Below are positions 33,413 to 41,231 of a DNA stretch of 64,000 nt, piece after piece. The stretch spans positions 744,001 to 808,000 of the forward strand of contig NZ_QGTR01000003.1 of NCBI RefSeq assembly GCF_003182275.1, written 5' to 3'. Every line of letters starts with the position of its first letter. Position 1 is the first letter of the stretch. The stretch comes from Hoeflea marina (lineage in GTDB: Bacteria; Pseudomonadota; Alphaproteobacteria; Rhizobiales; Rhizobiaceae). A program made the translations under genes and the position numbers. A model generated the notes under the pieces. It did no database searches. It was given only the letters and a program-made list of their open reading frames with translations, and was not told the DNA's origin.

Positions 33413-34143
33413 GAGGCGGGACGCCCGAAATAGGTGCGCATGGCCGACTCGGCTTCGCCGATCGCCTGCGGCGTGCCGACGGTCAGCCAGTGGCCCGCCA
33501 GCGGCAGGCCATGCAGGCGCCCGGCGGCGATGGCCGCGTCAAAGCAGCGGTTGAGCGAAAAGACGCGCTCGGAGATGCCGGCAAAGATGCGCGGATGCAG
33601 GATCAGCGCGCCGGCATAGATCAGCGGCTCGCCATCGCCGCGAAAGCGCTTCAGCCGGTTGTCGGCATCGGCGAAGAAATCGCCCGGGCCGCTGTGGCCG
33701 GTGGCCTGGTCGGGGCGGGCCGTCAGCATGAGAATGTCCATCCGCTCCGGATCGAAACCGGCCTGCAGCGCGGCGAGATTGCCGCGACCAGCGGCGGGAT
33801 CCTCGACCCAGAAGGTGTCGGCATTGAGAAGCAGCAGGGGCTGGTTTCCCAGTTGCGGCAGGGCATGGACCACCGCGCCGCCGGAATCGAGCAGTTGCTC
33901 GCGCTCGTCGGAGATGAGGATGCGTGCGCCAGTGCGGCGGTCGAGCCAGTCCGTCAGGACGTCGGCGAGATAGTGGACATTGACGACGATGGTGCCGACA
34001 CCCAGGCGCTCAAGCGCTTCGAGGCTGTAGGCGATGAGCGGCTTGCCGCCGACCTCGACCAGCGGCTTCGGGATGGTGTCGGTGATCGGACGCATGCGGG
34101 TGCCGAGACCTGCGGCCAGCACGATTGCAGATCCTGTTTCCAT
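33409..34143 (-). CDS. murU: Nucleotidyltransferase, MurU-like (MurNAc-1-P uridylyltransferase)
   Basis: A 244-residue NTP transferase. It has the nucleotide-binding signature AIVLAAGLGTRMRPITDTIPK and PLVEVGGKPLIAYSLEAL, then LLLNADTFWV for metal binding. It lies directly after the TsaE-AmgK fusion gene (18 bp), and AmgK/MurU together recycle MurNAc to UDP-MurNAc in Pseudomonas and Caulobacter. That context favours MurU over mannose-1-phosphate guanylyltransferase. ATG 34143; the preceding GTG at 34146 is also possible. Overlaps addB by 4 bp. Confidence 0.82.
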   Translation of the reverse strand: METGSAIVLAAGLGTRMRPITDTIPKPLVEVGGKPLIAYSLEALERLGVGTIVVNVHYLADVLTDWLDRRTGARILISDEREQLLDSGGAVVHALPQLGNQPLLLLNADTFWVEDPAAGRGNLAALQAGFDPERMDILMLTARPDQATGHSGPGDFFADADNRLKRFRGDGEPLIYAGALILHPRIFAGISERVFSLNRCFDAAIAAGRLHGLPLAGHWLTVGTPQAIGEAESAMRTYFGRPAS

Positions 34144-34161
34144 CACTGGCGTCTTCCCGGT

Positions 34162-35679
34162 TCATGATTCGGTCGTGCCGATTCCAGCCGCTGTGAACCA
34201 TGAGCGCAAGGGGCGCAATGCCTCGTGGCCGAGAGCGGTCGAGATATAATGCTCGATCCGGGGCAGGTGCTTGAGATAGCCGGGCTTTCCGTCGCGCTGC
34301 TTGAGCCGCACGAAGATGCCGAGGATCTTGGCGGCGCGCTGCGCGGCCATGATCGCATAGGCTTCGCGGAACATCTTCCGGTCAAAACCCGGATCGGATG
34401 CCGCGCGCAGCTCTTCGTACTGGCCGAGAAGCCGGTCGGCCATCTCCACCGGGACTGTCACCCGCGCATCCTGCAGCAGCGAGGCGACGTCATAGGCGGC
34501 GGGTCCGATGAGCGCATCCTGGAAATCGATGATTCCGATGCGGGCAAGACCGCCGCGTTCGGGGCACCAGATCAGGTTGGGCGAATGATAGTCGCGCAGC
34601 ACCACCGCCTTTTCGGCAGCCTGGAGGCGCCCGAACAATTCGTCCCAGCAATCGAAATAGGCCTGCCTGGTTGCGGCGGACACATCAGCTTGGCCGCGCC
34701 AGGGCAGGTACCAGTCGACCAGCAGGGCGACTTCGATGCGCATCGCCGCCTCGTCATAGGCCGGCAGGCGATAGGCCTGGCCATCGCCGAGCCCCAGGTC
34801 GAGGCTCCCCGGCAGGGACCTTTCATGCAGTGCGGCAAGGCATTCGACCGCAACGCCGTAGCGCTCCGGATCGGGCCGGCCGGCGGCATCGAGAACCGTC
34901 TGGCTGCCCAGATTCTCGACCAGGAGAAAGCCGGATTCGGTGTCGGCCGCCGGAATGTCCGGCGCCGAGAAGCCTTGCGCGCGCAGCCAGCGGGCGACGG
35001 CGACGAAGGGCACGACATCCTCGGCGAGATGCGCGATTCGGGAATAGGGCAGCCCGTCCTGGATCGGCGGCCCGTCCGGCCGGCGGGGCGAATTCATCAG
35101 AATCACGGGCTCTGCGGCACCGTCGCGGATCATCTCGTAGGTTCTCGCCGAGGCGTCGCCCTGCAGGAAGCGGCGCGCGCTGCCGGAATGGCCGTGGGCG
35201 GCCAGGAACGTGCGCGCCAGCCTGGACCGGGCGAGGCGCTGCATGAAGCCGGCGGGACCGGTGACGCGGATCCGCCGGCTGTCGCCGCTGCCGTCGATGC
35301 GGAACAGGATGTCGTCCCCCGAGACCCGGTCGCCGGCCCGCTCCGGCCATTCCACCAGGGCCGCGCCGCGGCTGAGCGCATCGTCAAGGCCGAGCTCCTC
35401 CAGCTCGTCGACCGAGGTCAGGCGGTAGAGGTCGAAATGACCGATGGGAAGGCGCGTCTCATAGCTCTGGACCAGCGTGAAGGTGGGGCTGGGAACATCA
35501 AGGTCCGGATCATCGGCCATGGCGCGGATGAGCGCCCGGGCGAAGGTCGATTTGCCCGCGCCGAGATCGCCGGACAGGCAGAGGCAATCGCCGGGCGCCA
35601 ACGCCATCGCCGTGTCCTCGGCAAACAGCCTCGTCTCGCTCTCGTCGCGCAGGATGAGCTCCAGCACGTCAGGTCCCAC
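34162..35679 (-). CDS. tsaE: Fusion of TsaE (t6A tRNA modification ATPase) and AmgK-like sugar kinase
   Basis: A 505-residue two-domain protein. Residues 1-145 are TsaE, the ATPase that drives threonylcarbamoyl-adenosine formation in tRNA, with Walker A GDLGAGKST (37-45), SPTFTLVQSY, HFDLYRL and VEWPER. Residues about 155-505 are an aminoglycoside-phosphotransferase-fold kinase: LVENLG, catalytic loop LRDYHSPNL (Asp363, Asn368), and GIIDFQDA (Asp385). This matches AmgK, the anomeric MurNAc/GlcNAc kinase, and murU follows immediately. GTG start with GGAG 9 nt upstream inside the divL end. The fusion is known in alphaproteobacteria; I infer both activities. Confidence 0.9.
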   Translation of the reverse strand: MGPDVLELILRDESETRLFAEDTAMALAPGDCLCLSGDLGAGKSTFARALIRAMADDPDLDVPSPTFTLVQSYETRLPIGHFDLYRLTSVDELEELGLDDALSRGAALVEWPERAGDRVSGDDILFRIDGSGDSRRIRVTGPAGFMQRLARSRLARTFLAAHGHSGSARRFLQGDASARTYEMIRDGAAEPVILMNSPRRPDGPPIQDGLPYSRIAHLAEDVVPFVAVARWLRAQGFSAPDIPAADTESGFLLVENLGSQTVLDAAGRPDPERYGVAVECLAALHERSLPGSLDLGLGDGQAYRLPAYDEAAMRIEVALLVDWYLPWRGQADVSAATRQAYFDCWDELFGRLQAAEKAVVLRDYHSPNLIWCPERGGLARIGIIDFQDALIGPAAYDVASLLQDARVTVPVEMADRLLGQYEELRAASDPGFDRKMFREAYAIMAAQRAAKILGIFVRLKQRDGKPGYLKHLPRIEHYISTALGHEALRPLRSWFTAAGIGTTES

Positions 35680-35685
35680 GCGCGA

Positions 35686-38190
35686 TCACTCCGCGGCGTC
35701 CCTGCTGGCTTCCAGATCATGCGGGATCCGGCAGGTCACCTGCGTGCCTTCTCCTTCACGACAATCGATCGTCACCTGGCCGTGGTGCAGGCCGACAAAG
35801 CTCTCCACGATCGACAGGCCGAGGCCCGCACCGCGGCGCCGGCCGCCCTGGCCGCCGGTCTCGAAGCGGGAAAAGGCATTCTTGAGCATGTCGGACGGGA
35901 TGCCGGGTCCCGAATCGCTGATCGTGAAGACCGTGTCGCTGGTGTCGCGCCAGCAGGCCAGACGGATCACCGACCCTTCCGGGGCGAAATTGGCGGCATT
36001 CATCAGCAGCTTGAACAGAATCTGCTTGAGACGCTGGTGGTCGCCCTGCATGGCTGCCGGAGCGTTGGCGATGTCGATCTCCAGCCGCAGGCCGTCCTCT
36101 TTCAGGCGGTCGGCGATCAGGGCCGCCGCCTCGGCCACCAGATCCGCCGCGGCGACATCGCCGATCTCGAGCCGCATGATGCCGGCATCGACGGTCGCCA
36201 GATCGAGGATGTCATTGACGATCGTCAGCAGCATGGATGACGAGGTGGAGATGTGGTCGAGATATTCGGCCTGCCGGTCATTGAGTTCGCCCATCCCGGG
36301 CGTCCGCAAAAGATCGGTGAAGCCGATGATGTTGGTCAGCGGCGAGCGCAGCTCATAGGAGACGTGCTGGACGAACTCGTTCTTGAGCTTGTCGGCCTTC
36401 TGCAACGCCTCGTTCTTTTCGGTCAGCATCCGCTCGGCGCCGACGCTGTCGGTGACATTGGCGAAGGCGATCATGGTCTGCGCATCCGGCAGCGGCACGA
36501 CGGCGTAGTCGAGGATCAGGCCCGTGGCCAGTTCGATGCGGCCGTCGCGGGTCTTGCGCTCATCATCGAAGCCGGTGATCGATCCAGCGAACATCCGCCA
36601 GCCGTCCGGCTGGTCATAGGATGGGCGACACAGCGCTGTGACATCACGGATATGGGCGCCGGGCCGCGTTTCGGCTTCGCTGAGACCCCAGAGGGCGCGA
36701 AAGGCGGTGTTGCACAGGCGCAGCTTGCCGTCCGGCCCGAAGACGCAGATTCCCTCGGCAAGATGGTCGATGGTCTCGCCCTGGACACGCAGCAGCGTGT
36801 TGTAGCGCGCTTCCAGGTCGACCTTCTCGGTCAGGTTCTCGAATATCCAGGTGGCGCCGCCCTGCGGATGCGCATTGGCGAAGACGTTGAGCGTCTGTCC
36901 GTCCGGCAGATGCCAGAGATGCGGCTGCGCCTCGATGGAGCGATAGACCGACAGCACCTGCTCCTTCCAGTCGCGCCAGGAGTGCGGCTCCGGCAGCTTG
37001 CCTTCGACCCGCAGCCGCTCGAGGAACTCGCCGTTGTCGGGTCGTCTGGCGAGATAGGGTGCGTCAAGATCCCAGAGTCGCTGGAAGGCCTGGTTGAAGA
37101 ACTGCAGCCGCTGGTCGCGGTCGAAGATGGCCACCGGCGTGGCCAGGTGGTCCAGCGTGTCGGCATGGCTGCGCAAGGTGCGGCGCAGCTCCTCGCGGAC
37201 ATCCTCCTCGATGGAGACGTCGCGAGCCAGGCCGGCAAAGCCGGCTCCGGAGCGCACGTCGGTCACATCGAGGAAACGGCGGTGACCGCCGATGACCGTG
37301 GAGACCTTTTCATGGAACGGCCGCTCGGTGGTGGCCGCCGCGCGCACCCGCTCGCGTGTCGCGGTTCCGAGCAGCTCCAGCTTGCGGTCAAGCACATCAT
37401 GGAGGTCGGCGCCCTCGACCGCCTGGACATAGGCGGAATTGACCCAGTTCAGGTTGCCGTCCGGGTCCCGCAACCACACCGGCATGTCGAGCACGTCGAA
37501 CAGTGTCTGCACGATGTCGAGGGACGCCACCAGCCGGGCGCGCTCGGCCTTCAGGCTGGCGAGTTCGGCGCGCACATTGGAAAGGGCGACGAAGCGGACG
37601 AAGGCACGGCCGCCCGACACCCGCCCCTGGGCCTCGATGACATGGCCGCGGACCGTCTCGAGCACCAGGTCGAAGCGCTCGGCGCTGGAGCGGAGCTGGT
37701 CGATGGCCTGCTGCAGGCCGGCGGCCGACCGCGCATCGAGCCAGCGCCCGAACGCCAGGAAGTCGGCCGTCGATTGCGGCGCGCCGGTCTCCGCGGGCAG
37801 ATTTCCCAGGAATTCCGCCGGAAGGCCCACTCCTTCCCAGATGATGATGCGGCGGTCGCGGTCGACGACCAGCGCGTGATAACGGGCGACATGGGCATTT
37901 GCGTCGGCCAGGGAGCTGCGCAGGACGGCATTCTCCGCGTCGATCTTGCCGCGTTCGCGGATGAGCCAGATGGCCGAGATCATCGCCGCGGAGATGGCGC
38001 CGATGACCATCGCGAAATTGACGACTTCAAGCGACGACACCGAGAATTCGGAGGCGGCCTCGGCCGCGCCGGCCGATGCCGTCACCAGGGCGGTGGTGCC
38101 TGCCAGGAGGGAGCGGAGCGACTTCGACGCAATCCGTGCGCGCGGGGTTTTCACCTGCTTCATTGCATCCAAATCAACCTGCACCGGCAT
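35686..38190 (-). CDS. divL: DivL-type PAS-domain pseudo-histidine kinase
   Basis: Polar cell-cycle regulator that tunes the CckA-CtrA phosphorelay. One N-terminal transmembrane segment lies at about residues 45-70, followed by PAS modules (about 80-580) and a kinase-like C-terminal half. In the H-box VQHVSYELRSPLTNI the acceptor His is replaced by Tyr612, the defining feature of DivL. The ATPase boxes are intact (LLMNAANFAP, SDSGPGI, GAGLGLS). 834 aa from ATG 38190 (AAGGGGA 8 nt upstream); a TTG at 38220 would be ten codons longer. It is 6 bp upstream of the tsaE-amgK gene. Confidence 0.9.
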   Translation of the reverse strand: MPVQVDLDAMKQVKTPRARIASKSLRSLLAGTTALVTASAGAAEAASEFSVSSLEVVNFAMVIGAISAAMISAIWLIRERGKIDAENAVLRSSLADANAHVARYHALVVDRDRRIIIWEGVGLPAEFLGNLPAETGAPQSTADFLAFGRWLDARSAAGLQQAIDQLRSSAERFDLVLETVRGHVIEAQGRVSGGRAFVRFVALSNVRAELASLKAERARLVASLDIVQTLFDVLDMPVWLRDPDGNLNWVNSAYVQAVEGADLHDVLDRKLELLGTATRERVRAAATTERPFHEKVSTVIGGHRRFLDVTDVRSGAGFAGLARDVSIEEDVREELRRTLRSHADTLDHLATPVAIFDRDQRLQFFNQAFQRLWDLDAPYLARRPDNGEFLERLRVEGKLPEPHSWRDWKEQVLSVYRSIEAQPHLWHLPDGQTLNVFANAHPQGGATWIFENLTEKVDLEARYNTLLRVQGETIDHLAEGICVFGPDGKLRLCNTAFRALWGLSEAETRPGAHIRDVTALCRPSYDQPDGWRMFAGSITGFDDERKTRDGRIELATGLILDYAVVPLPDAQTMIAFANVTDSVGAERMLTEKNEALQKADKLKNEFVQHVSYELRSPLTNIIGFTDLLRTPGMGELNDRQAEYLDHISTSSSMLLTIVNDILDLATVDAGIMRLEIGDVAAADLVAEAAALIADRLKEDGLRLEIDIANAPAAMQGDHQRLKQILFKLLMNAANFAPEGSVIRLACWRDTSDTVFTISDSGPGIPSDMLKNAFSRFETGGQGGRRRGAGLGLSIVESFVGLHHGQVTIDCREGEGTQVTCRIPHDLEASRDAAE

Positions 38191-38317
38191 GCCTCCGTCC
38201 CCTTGCCGCCTGATTGACAAGACACCGCCGATTCATCCCGTCGGCCCGTTCCGACCCTGAGCGAATCAATTGCCAAAAACATACCGGTTTCGCGAATCAC
38301 GGTGAAGGGGACAGGGG

Positions 38318-38358
38318 TCAAAAAGAAACCGCATCCTTGTTGTCAAGAATGCGGTTTC
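38318..38358 (-). terminator. Rho-independent terminator after ahcY
   Basis: On the minus strand the stem GAAACCGCAT ... ATGCGGTTTC is followed by TTTTTGA. It is 28 bp from the ahcY stop and separates it from divL. Confidence 0.8.
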
Positions 38359-38385
38359 AAGATGTTGTGGTTATGGACAGATAAA

Positions 38386-39786
38386 TCAGTACCTGTAGTG
38401 TTCCGACTTGAACGGGCCCTTCGGGCTGACGCCGATATAGGCGGCCTGTTCGTCGGACAATTCGGTCAAACGCGCGCCGAGCTTGTCGAGATGCAGCCGC
38501 GCCACCCGTTCGTCGAGGTGCTTGGGCAGGACATAGACCTGATTCTCGTAGTTCTCGCCCTTCGAATAGAGCTCGATCTGGGCCAGAACCTGATTGGTGA
38601 AGGACGCACTCATGACGAAGGACGGGTGGCCCGTGGCGTTGCCCAGGTTGAGCAGCCGGCCTTCCGAGAGCAGGATCATCCGCTTGCCGCCGGGGAACTC
38701 GATCATGTCGACCTGCGGCTTGATGTTGTCCCATTTGTAGTTGCGCAGCGACACGACCTGGATCTCGTTGTCGAAGTGACCGATGTTGCCGACGATCGCC
38801 ATGTCCTTCATCTCGCGCATGTGTTCGATGCGGATGACGTCGCGGTTGCCGGTGGTGGTGATGAAGATGTCGGCGGAGGCGACTACGTCCTCGAGGCGAA
38901 CGACTTCAAATCCGTCCATGGCGGCCTGCAGCGCGCAGATCGGGTCGGCCTCCGTCACCTTGACGCGGGCGCCGGCGCCGCTGAGCGATGCAGCTGAGCC
39001 CTTGCCGACGTCGCCGTAACCGCAGACGACGGCAACCTTGCCGGCCATCATCACGTCGGTGGCCCGGCGGATGCCGTCGACCAGCGATTCCTTGCAGCCA
39101 TACTTGTTGTCGAATTTCGATTTGGTGACCGAATCGTTGACATTGATGGCCGGGAAGGGGAGCAAGCCCTTCTGATGCAGCTGATAGAGCCGGTTGACGC
39201 CGGTCGTGGTCTCTTCGGTGACGCCGCGAATCGCATCCCGCTGCTTCGTGAACCAGCCCGGCGACAATTCCATCCGCTTGCGGATCTGCGCGAACAGGAT
39301 CTCTTCCTCTTCCGAGGCGGGGTTCTTGAGAACATCCTCTCCAGCCTCGGCACGGGCGCCGATCAGGATGTACATTGTGGCATCGCCACCGTCGTCAAGG
39401 ATCATGTTGGAGAAGCCGCCATCGGGCCACTGGAAGATCCGATCGGAATAGTCCCAGTATTCCGTGAGCGTCTCGCCCTTGACCGCGTAGACCGGAACGC
39501 CGCTCGCCGCGATGGCGGCCGCCGCATGGTCCTGGGTCGAGAAGATGTTGCACGAAGCCCAGCGCACTTCCGCACCGAGCGCCACCAGGGTTTCGATCAG
39601 CACCGCAGTCTGGATCGTCATGTGCAGCGACCCGGTGATGCGGGCGCCCTTGAGCGGCTTGGAGACGCCGAACTCTTCGCGGCAGGCCATCAGGCCCGGC
39701 ATTTCCGTTTCGGCGATGGTGATTTCCTTGCGTCCGTAATCGGCCAAGGCAATGTCGGCTACTTTGTAGTCCTGGGTGGCGGACAT
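38386..39786 (-). CDS. ahcY: S-adenosylhomocysteine hydrolase
   Basis: Splits S-adenosylhomocysteine to adenosine and homocysteine, keeping methylation reactions running. 466 aa with the NAD-binding loop [16 protein letters not shown], the N-terminal substrate region ([16 protein letters not shown]), [11 protein letters not shown] with the catalytic residues, and the C-terminal KSEHYRY cofactor hook. Separate from the upstream HPr gene by 133 bp, which contains a long palindrome, and followed by its own terminator. Confidence 0.98.
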   Translation of the reverse strand: MSATQDYKVADIALADYGRKEITIAETEMPGLMACREEFGVSKPLKGARITGSLHMTIQTAVLIETLVALGAEVRWASCNIFSTQDHAAAAIAASGVPVYAVKGETLTEYWDYSDRIFQWPDGGFSNMILDDGGDATMYILIGARAEAGEDVLKNPASEEEEILFAQIRKRMELSPGWFTKQRDAIRGVTEETTTGVNRLYQLHQKGLLPFPAINVNDSVTKSKFDNKYGCKESLVDGIRRATDVMMAGKVAVVCGYGDVGKGSAASLSGAGARVKVTEADPICALQAAMDGFEVVRLEDVVASADIFITTTGNRDVIRIEHMREMKDMAIVGNIGHFDNEIQVVSLRNYKWDNIKPQVDMIEFPGGKRMILLSEGRLLNLGNATGHPSFVMSASFTNQVLAQIELYSKGENYENQVYVLPKHLDERVARLHLDKLGARLTELSDEQAAYIGVSPKGPFKSEHYRY

Positions 39787-39870
39787 GGAGGTCTCCCGCT
39801 GGATGGCGCCGCCACCGGAGAGCCCGGAGCGATCAGTTCGGCGGTGCCATATCAGGAATCAGAAGCGCGT

Positions 39871-39908
39871 GCAACCATGACATAAAGATGTCTTTATGTC
39901 ATGGTTGC
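39871..39908. promoter_or_regulatory. 38-bp near-perfect palindrome between ptsH and ahcY
   Basis: Two 18-bp arms, GCAACCATGACATAAAGA and its exact reverse complement, flank a 2-bp TG centre. It lies 85 bp upstream of ahcY and 12 bp after the ptsH stop. The core ACATAAAGA-N2-TCTTTATGT looks like an operator for a dimeric regulator. From memory it resembles sites reported for the ArsR-family SahR regulator of methionine-cycle genes; I could not check this. As RNA it would form a very stable hairpin but lacks a U tract. Confidence 0.7.
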
Positions 39909-39919
39909 CAGGATGCGCA

Positions 39920-40210
39920 TCATGCTTCCTCGCCGAACCGGTCGACGATCAGGGCCTCCAGCGCGTCGAGCACCTCGACGGCCTGGCGGCCGCTGGCGGC
40001 AACGTGAATGACACAGCCCGGGCTTGCCGCCAGCATCATCAGCCCCATGATCGACGTGCCGCCGACCGTATTGCCGTCGCGCGTCACCCGGACGTCGGCA
40101 TCATACCCTTCAACGGTCTGGACAAAGCGCGCCGAGGCCCGCGCGTGCAGGCCACGCTTGTTGATGATCAGCAGTTCCCTGGCCTGGGTGGAGTCGGCGG
40201 ACGCGATCAT
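39920..40210 (-). CDS. ptsH: HPr family phosphocarrier protein
   Basis: Small phosphocarrier, 96 aa. The phospho-His22 is in NKRGLHARASARF, and the regulatory Ser53 is in GGTSIMGLMML, the site targeted by HprK. In Rhizobiales this HPr belongs to a sugar-independent regulatory PTS (PTS-Ntr-like) fed by PtsP encoded elsewhere. Overlaps the EIIA gene by 4 bp (ATGA). Confidence 0.95.
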   Translation of the reverse strand: MIASADSTQARELLIINKRGLHARASARFVQTVEGYDADVRVTRDGNTVGGTSIMGLMMLAASPGCVIHVAASGRQAVEVLDALEALIVDRFGEEA

Positions 40211-40608
40211 TTTCCGGTCAGGAGGCGGCTTGCCACGTTGATGTATTTGCGGCCGGCTTCCTGGGCATCAAACAGCGCCTTCTCCATGTCGGTCGTCGAG
40301 CGGATGCCGGCAAGTTTGATCAGCATGGGCAGATTGACTCCGGCAATGACCTCGACGCGTCCGGCCTCCATGACCGAGATCGAGAGATTGGAAGGGGTGC
40401 CGCCGAACATGTCGGTCAGGATGATGACGCCCTTGCCGCCCTCGGCGCGAGCGACGGCGCCGACGATGTCGAGGCGACGCTGGTCCATGTCGTCCTCGGG
40501 GCCAATGCAGACGGTCTCAAATGCAGTTTGCGGCCCGACCACGTGCTCTAGCGCATGCCGGAACTCTTCCGCGAGCTTGCCATGGGTGACAAGCACCAAT
40601 CCGATCAT
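40207..40608 (-). CDS. PTS EIIA component, mannose family (EIIA-Man)
   Basis: A 133-residue cytoplasmic EIIA domain. Phospho-His9 in LVLVTHGKLAEEF and the DMFGGTPSNLS block are diagnostic. No EIIB, EIIC or EIID transporter gene is present, so it probably acts as a regulatory phosphate acceptor from HPr and not in sugar uptake. It follows hprK after a 158-bp AT-rich gap that probably contains a promoter. Confidence 0.93.
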   Translation of the reverse strand: MIGLVLVTHGKLAEEFRHALEHVVGPQTAFETVCIGPEDDMDQRRLDIVGAVARAEGGKGVIILTDMFGGTPSNLSISVMEAGRVEVIAGVNLPMLIKLAGIRSTTDMEKALFDAQEAGRKYINVASRLLTGK

Positions 40609-40766
40609 TTTGCCTCCACCAGCATTTCAATCCGCCAATATCGCCCTATGCGAGCGCCTATTATTGCTTTGCAACCGTATAATTTTTTTCGTTTTTCATC
40701 TTGGCCAGACGAGCGTGAAGTTCAAGTGCAAAAAGGCAGCGGCATGATTGTTTCGAAAGCGGCGAA
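40609..40766 (-). other. AT-rich gap between hprK and the EIIA gene
   Basis: Contains a run GTATAATTTTTTTCG on the plus strand (40676-40690) and an AT-rich stretch. On the minus strand TTGCAA followed 17 bp later by GCATAG could be a promoter for EIIA-HPr. No gene is seen. Confidence 0.35.
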
Positions 40767-41231
40767 TCACGCGTCCGCGGCGAAGAACCGCTGCCCCAAG
40801 AGTCGCAGCACGGCCAGAGGATCCGCCGGCGCGTCATAGAGAATGCGCAAAACGGGGAGCGCAAGACCTTCGAAGTCGGCGGTCTCGTTTTCGACCGGCA
40901 CCCGGTCGGCACCGCTCGCCGCGCCGGGCGCGACGACGACGTGGATGACCGCAACCGGACACGCCGGAACCAGGACCAGCCCGCTGCCGCGGACTTCCGC
41001 CAGCCCGGCGATCGAGGCTGGGGAGCGCGCCAACAGCATGCCGCAAGCGGCGTCCAGCCGCACCCGGTCGTCCGCGACGAGCGCGTGGTGCCAGCCCAGC
41101 AGGCCGGCCGCCTGAAGGCATCGCAGCGCCAGCATGGTCTTGCCCGCGCCGGATGGGCCGGTGATCAGCAGGCCGGTTTCACCAACGACGATAGCGGTGG
41201 CGTGGGTGGTCCGGCTCGGCCCGTCCGCCAT
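40767..41231 (-). CDS. hprK: HPr kinase/phosphorylase, short alphaproteobacterial form
   Basis: Phosphorylates HPr on its regulatory serine. Only the C-terminal catalytic domain is present (154 aa against about 310 in Firmicutes), which is normal in alphaproteobacteria. P-loop GPSGAGKT at 25-32, LVADDRVRLDA with the catalytic Asp pair, and AEVRGSGLV corresponding to the family signature ExRG. Its ATG shares one base with the chvG stop (TGATG), so it is co-translated with the sensor kinase. Confidence 0.93.
   Translation of the reverse strand: MADGPSRTTHATAIVVGETGLLITGPSGAGKTMLALRCLQAAGLLGWHHALVADDRVRLDAACGMLLARSPASIAGLAEVRGSGLVLVPACPVAVIHVVVAPGAASGADRVPVENETADFEGLALPVLRILYDAPADPLAVLRLLGQRFFAADA

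Noticed and set aside
36253-38217. 654-codon plus-strand open frame opposite divL (and similar long frames opposite addB, chvG and the P450)
   Set aside because: All are complementary to well-supported genes and contain no recognisable motif.
39787-39919. SAM or SAH riboswitch in the ahcY leader
   Set aside because: The leader shows the long palindrome but not the conserved cores of known SAM/SAH riboswitches that I could recognise. A covariance-model search would decide.
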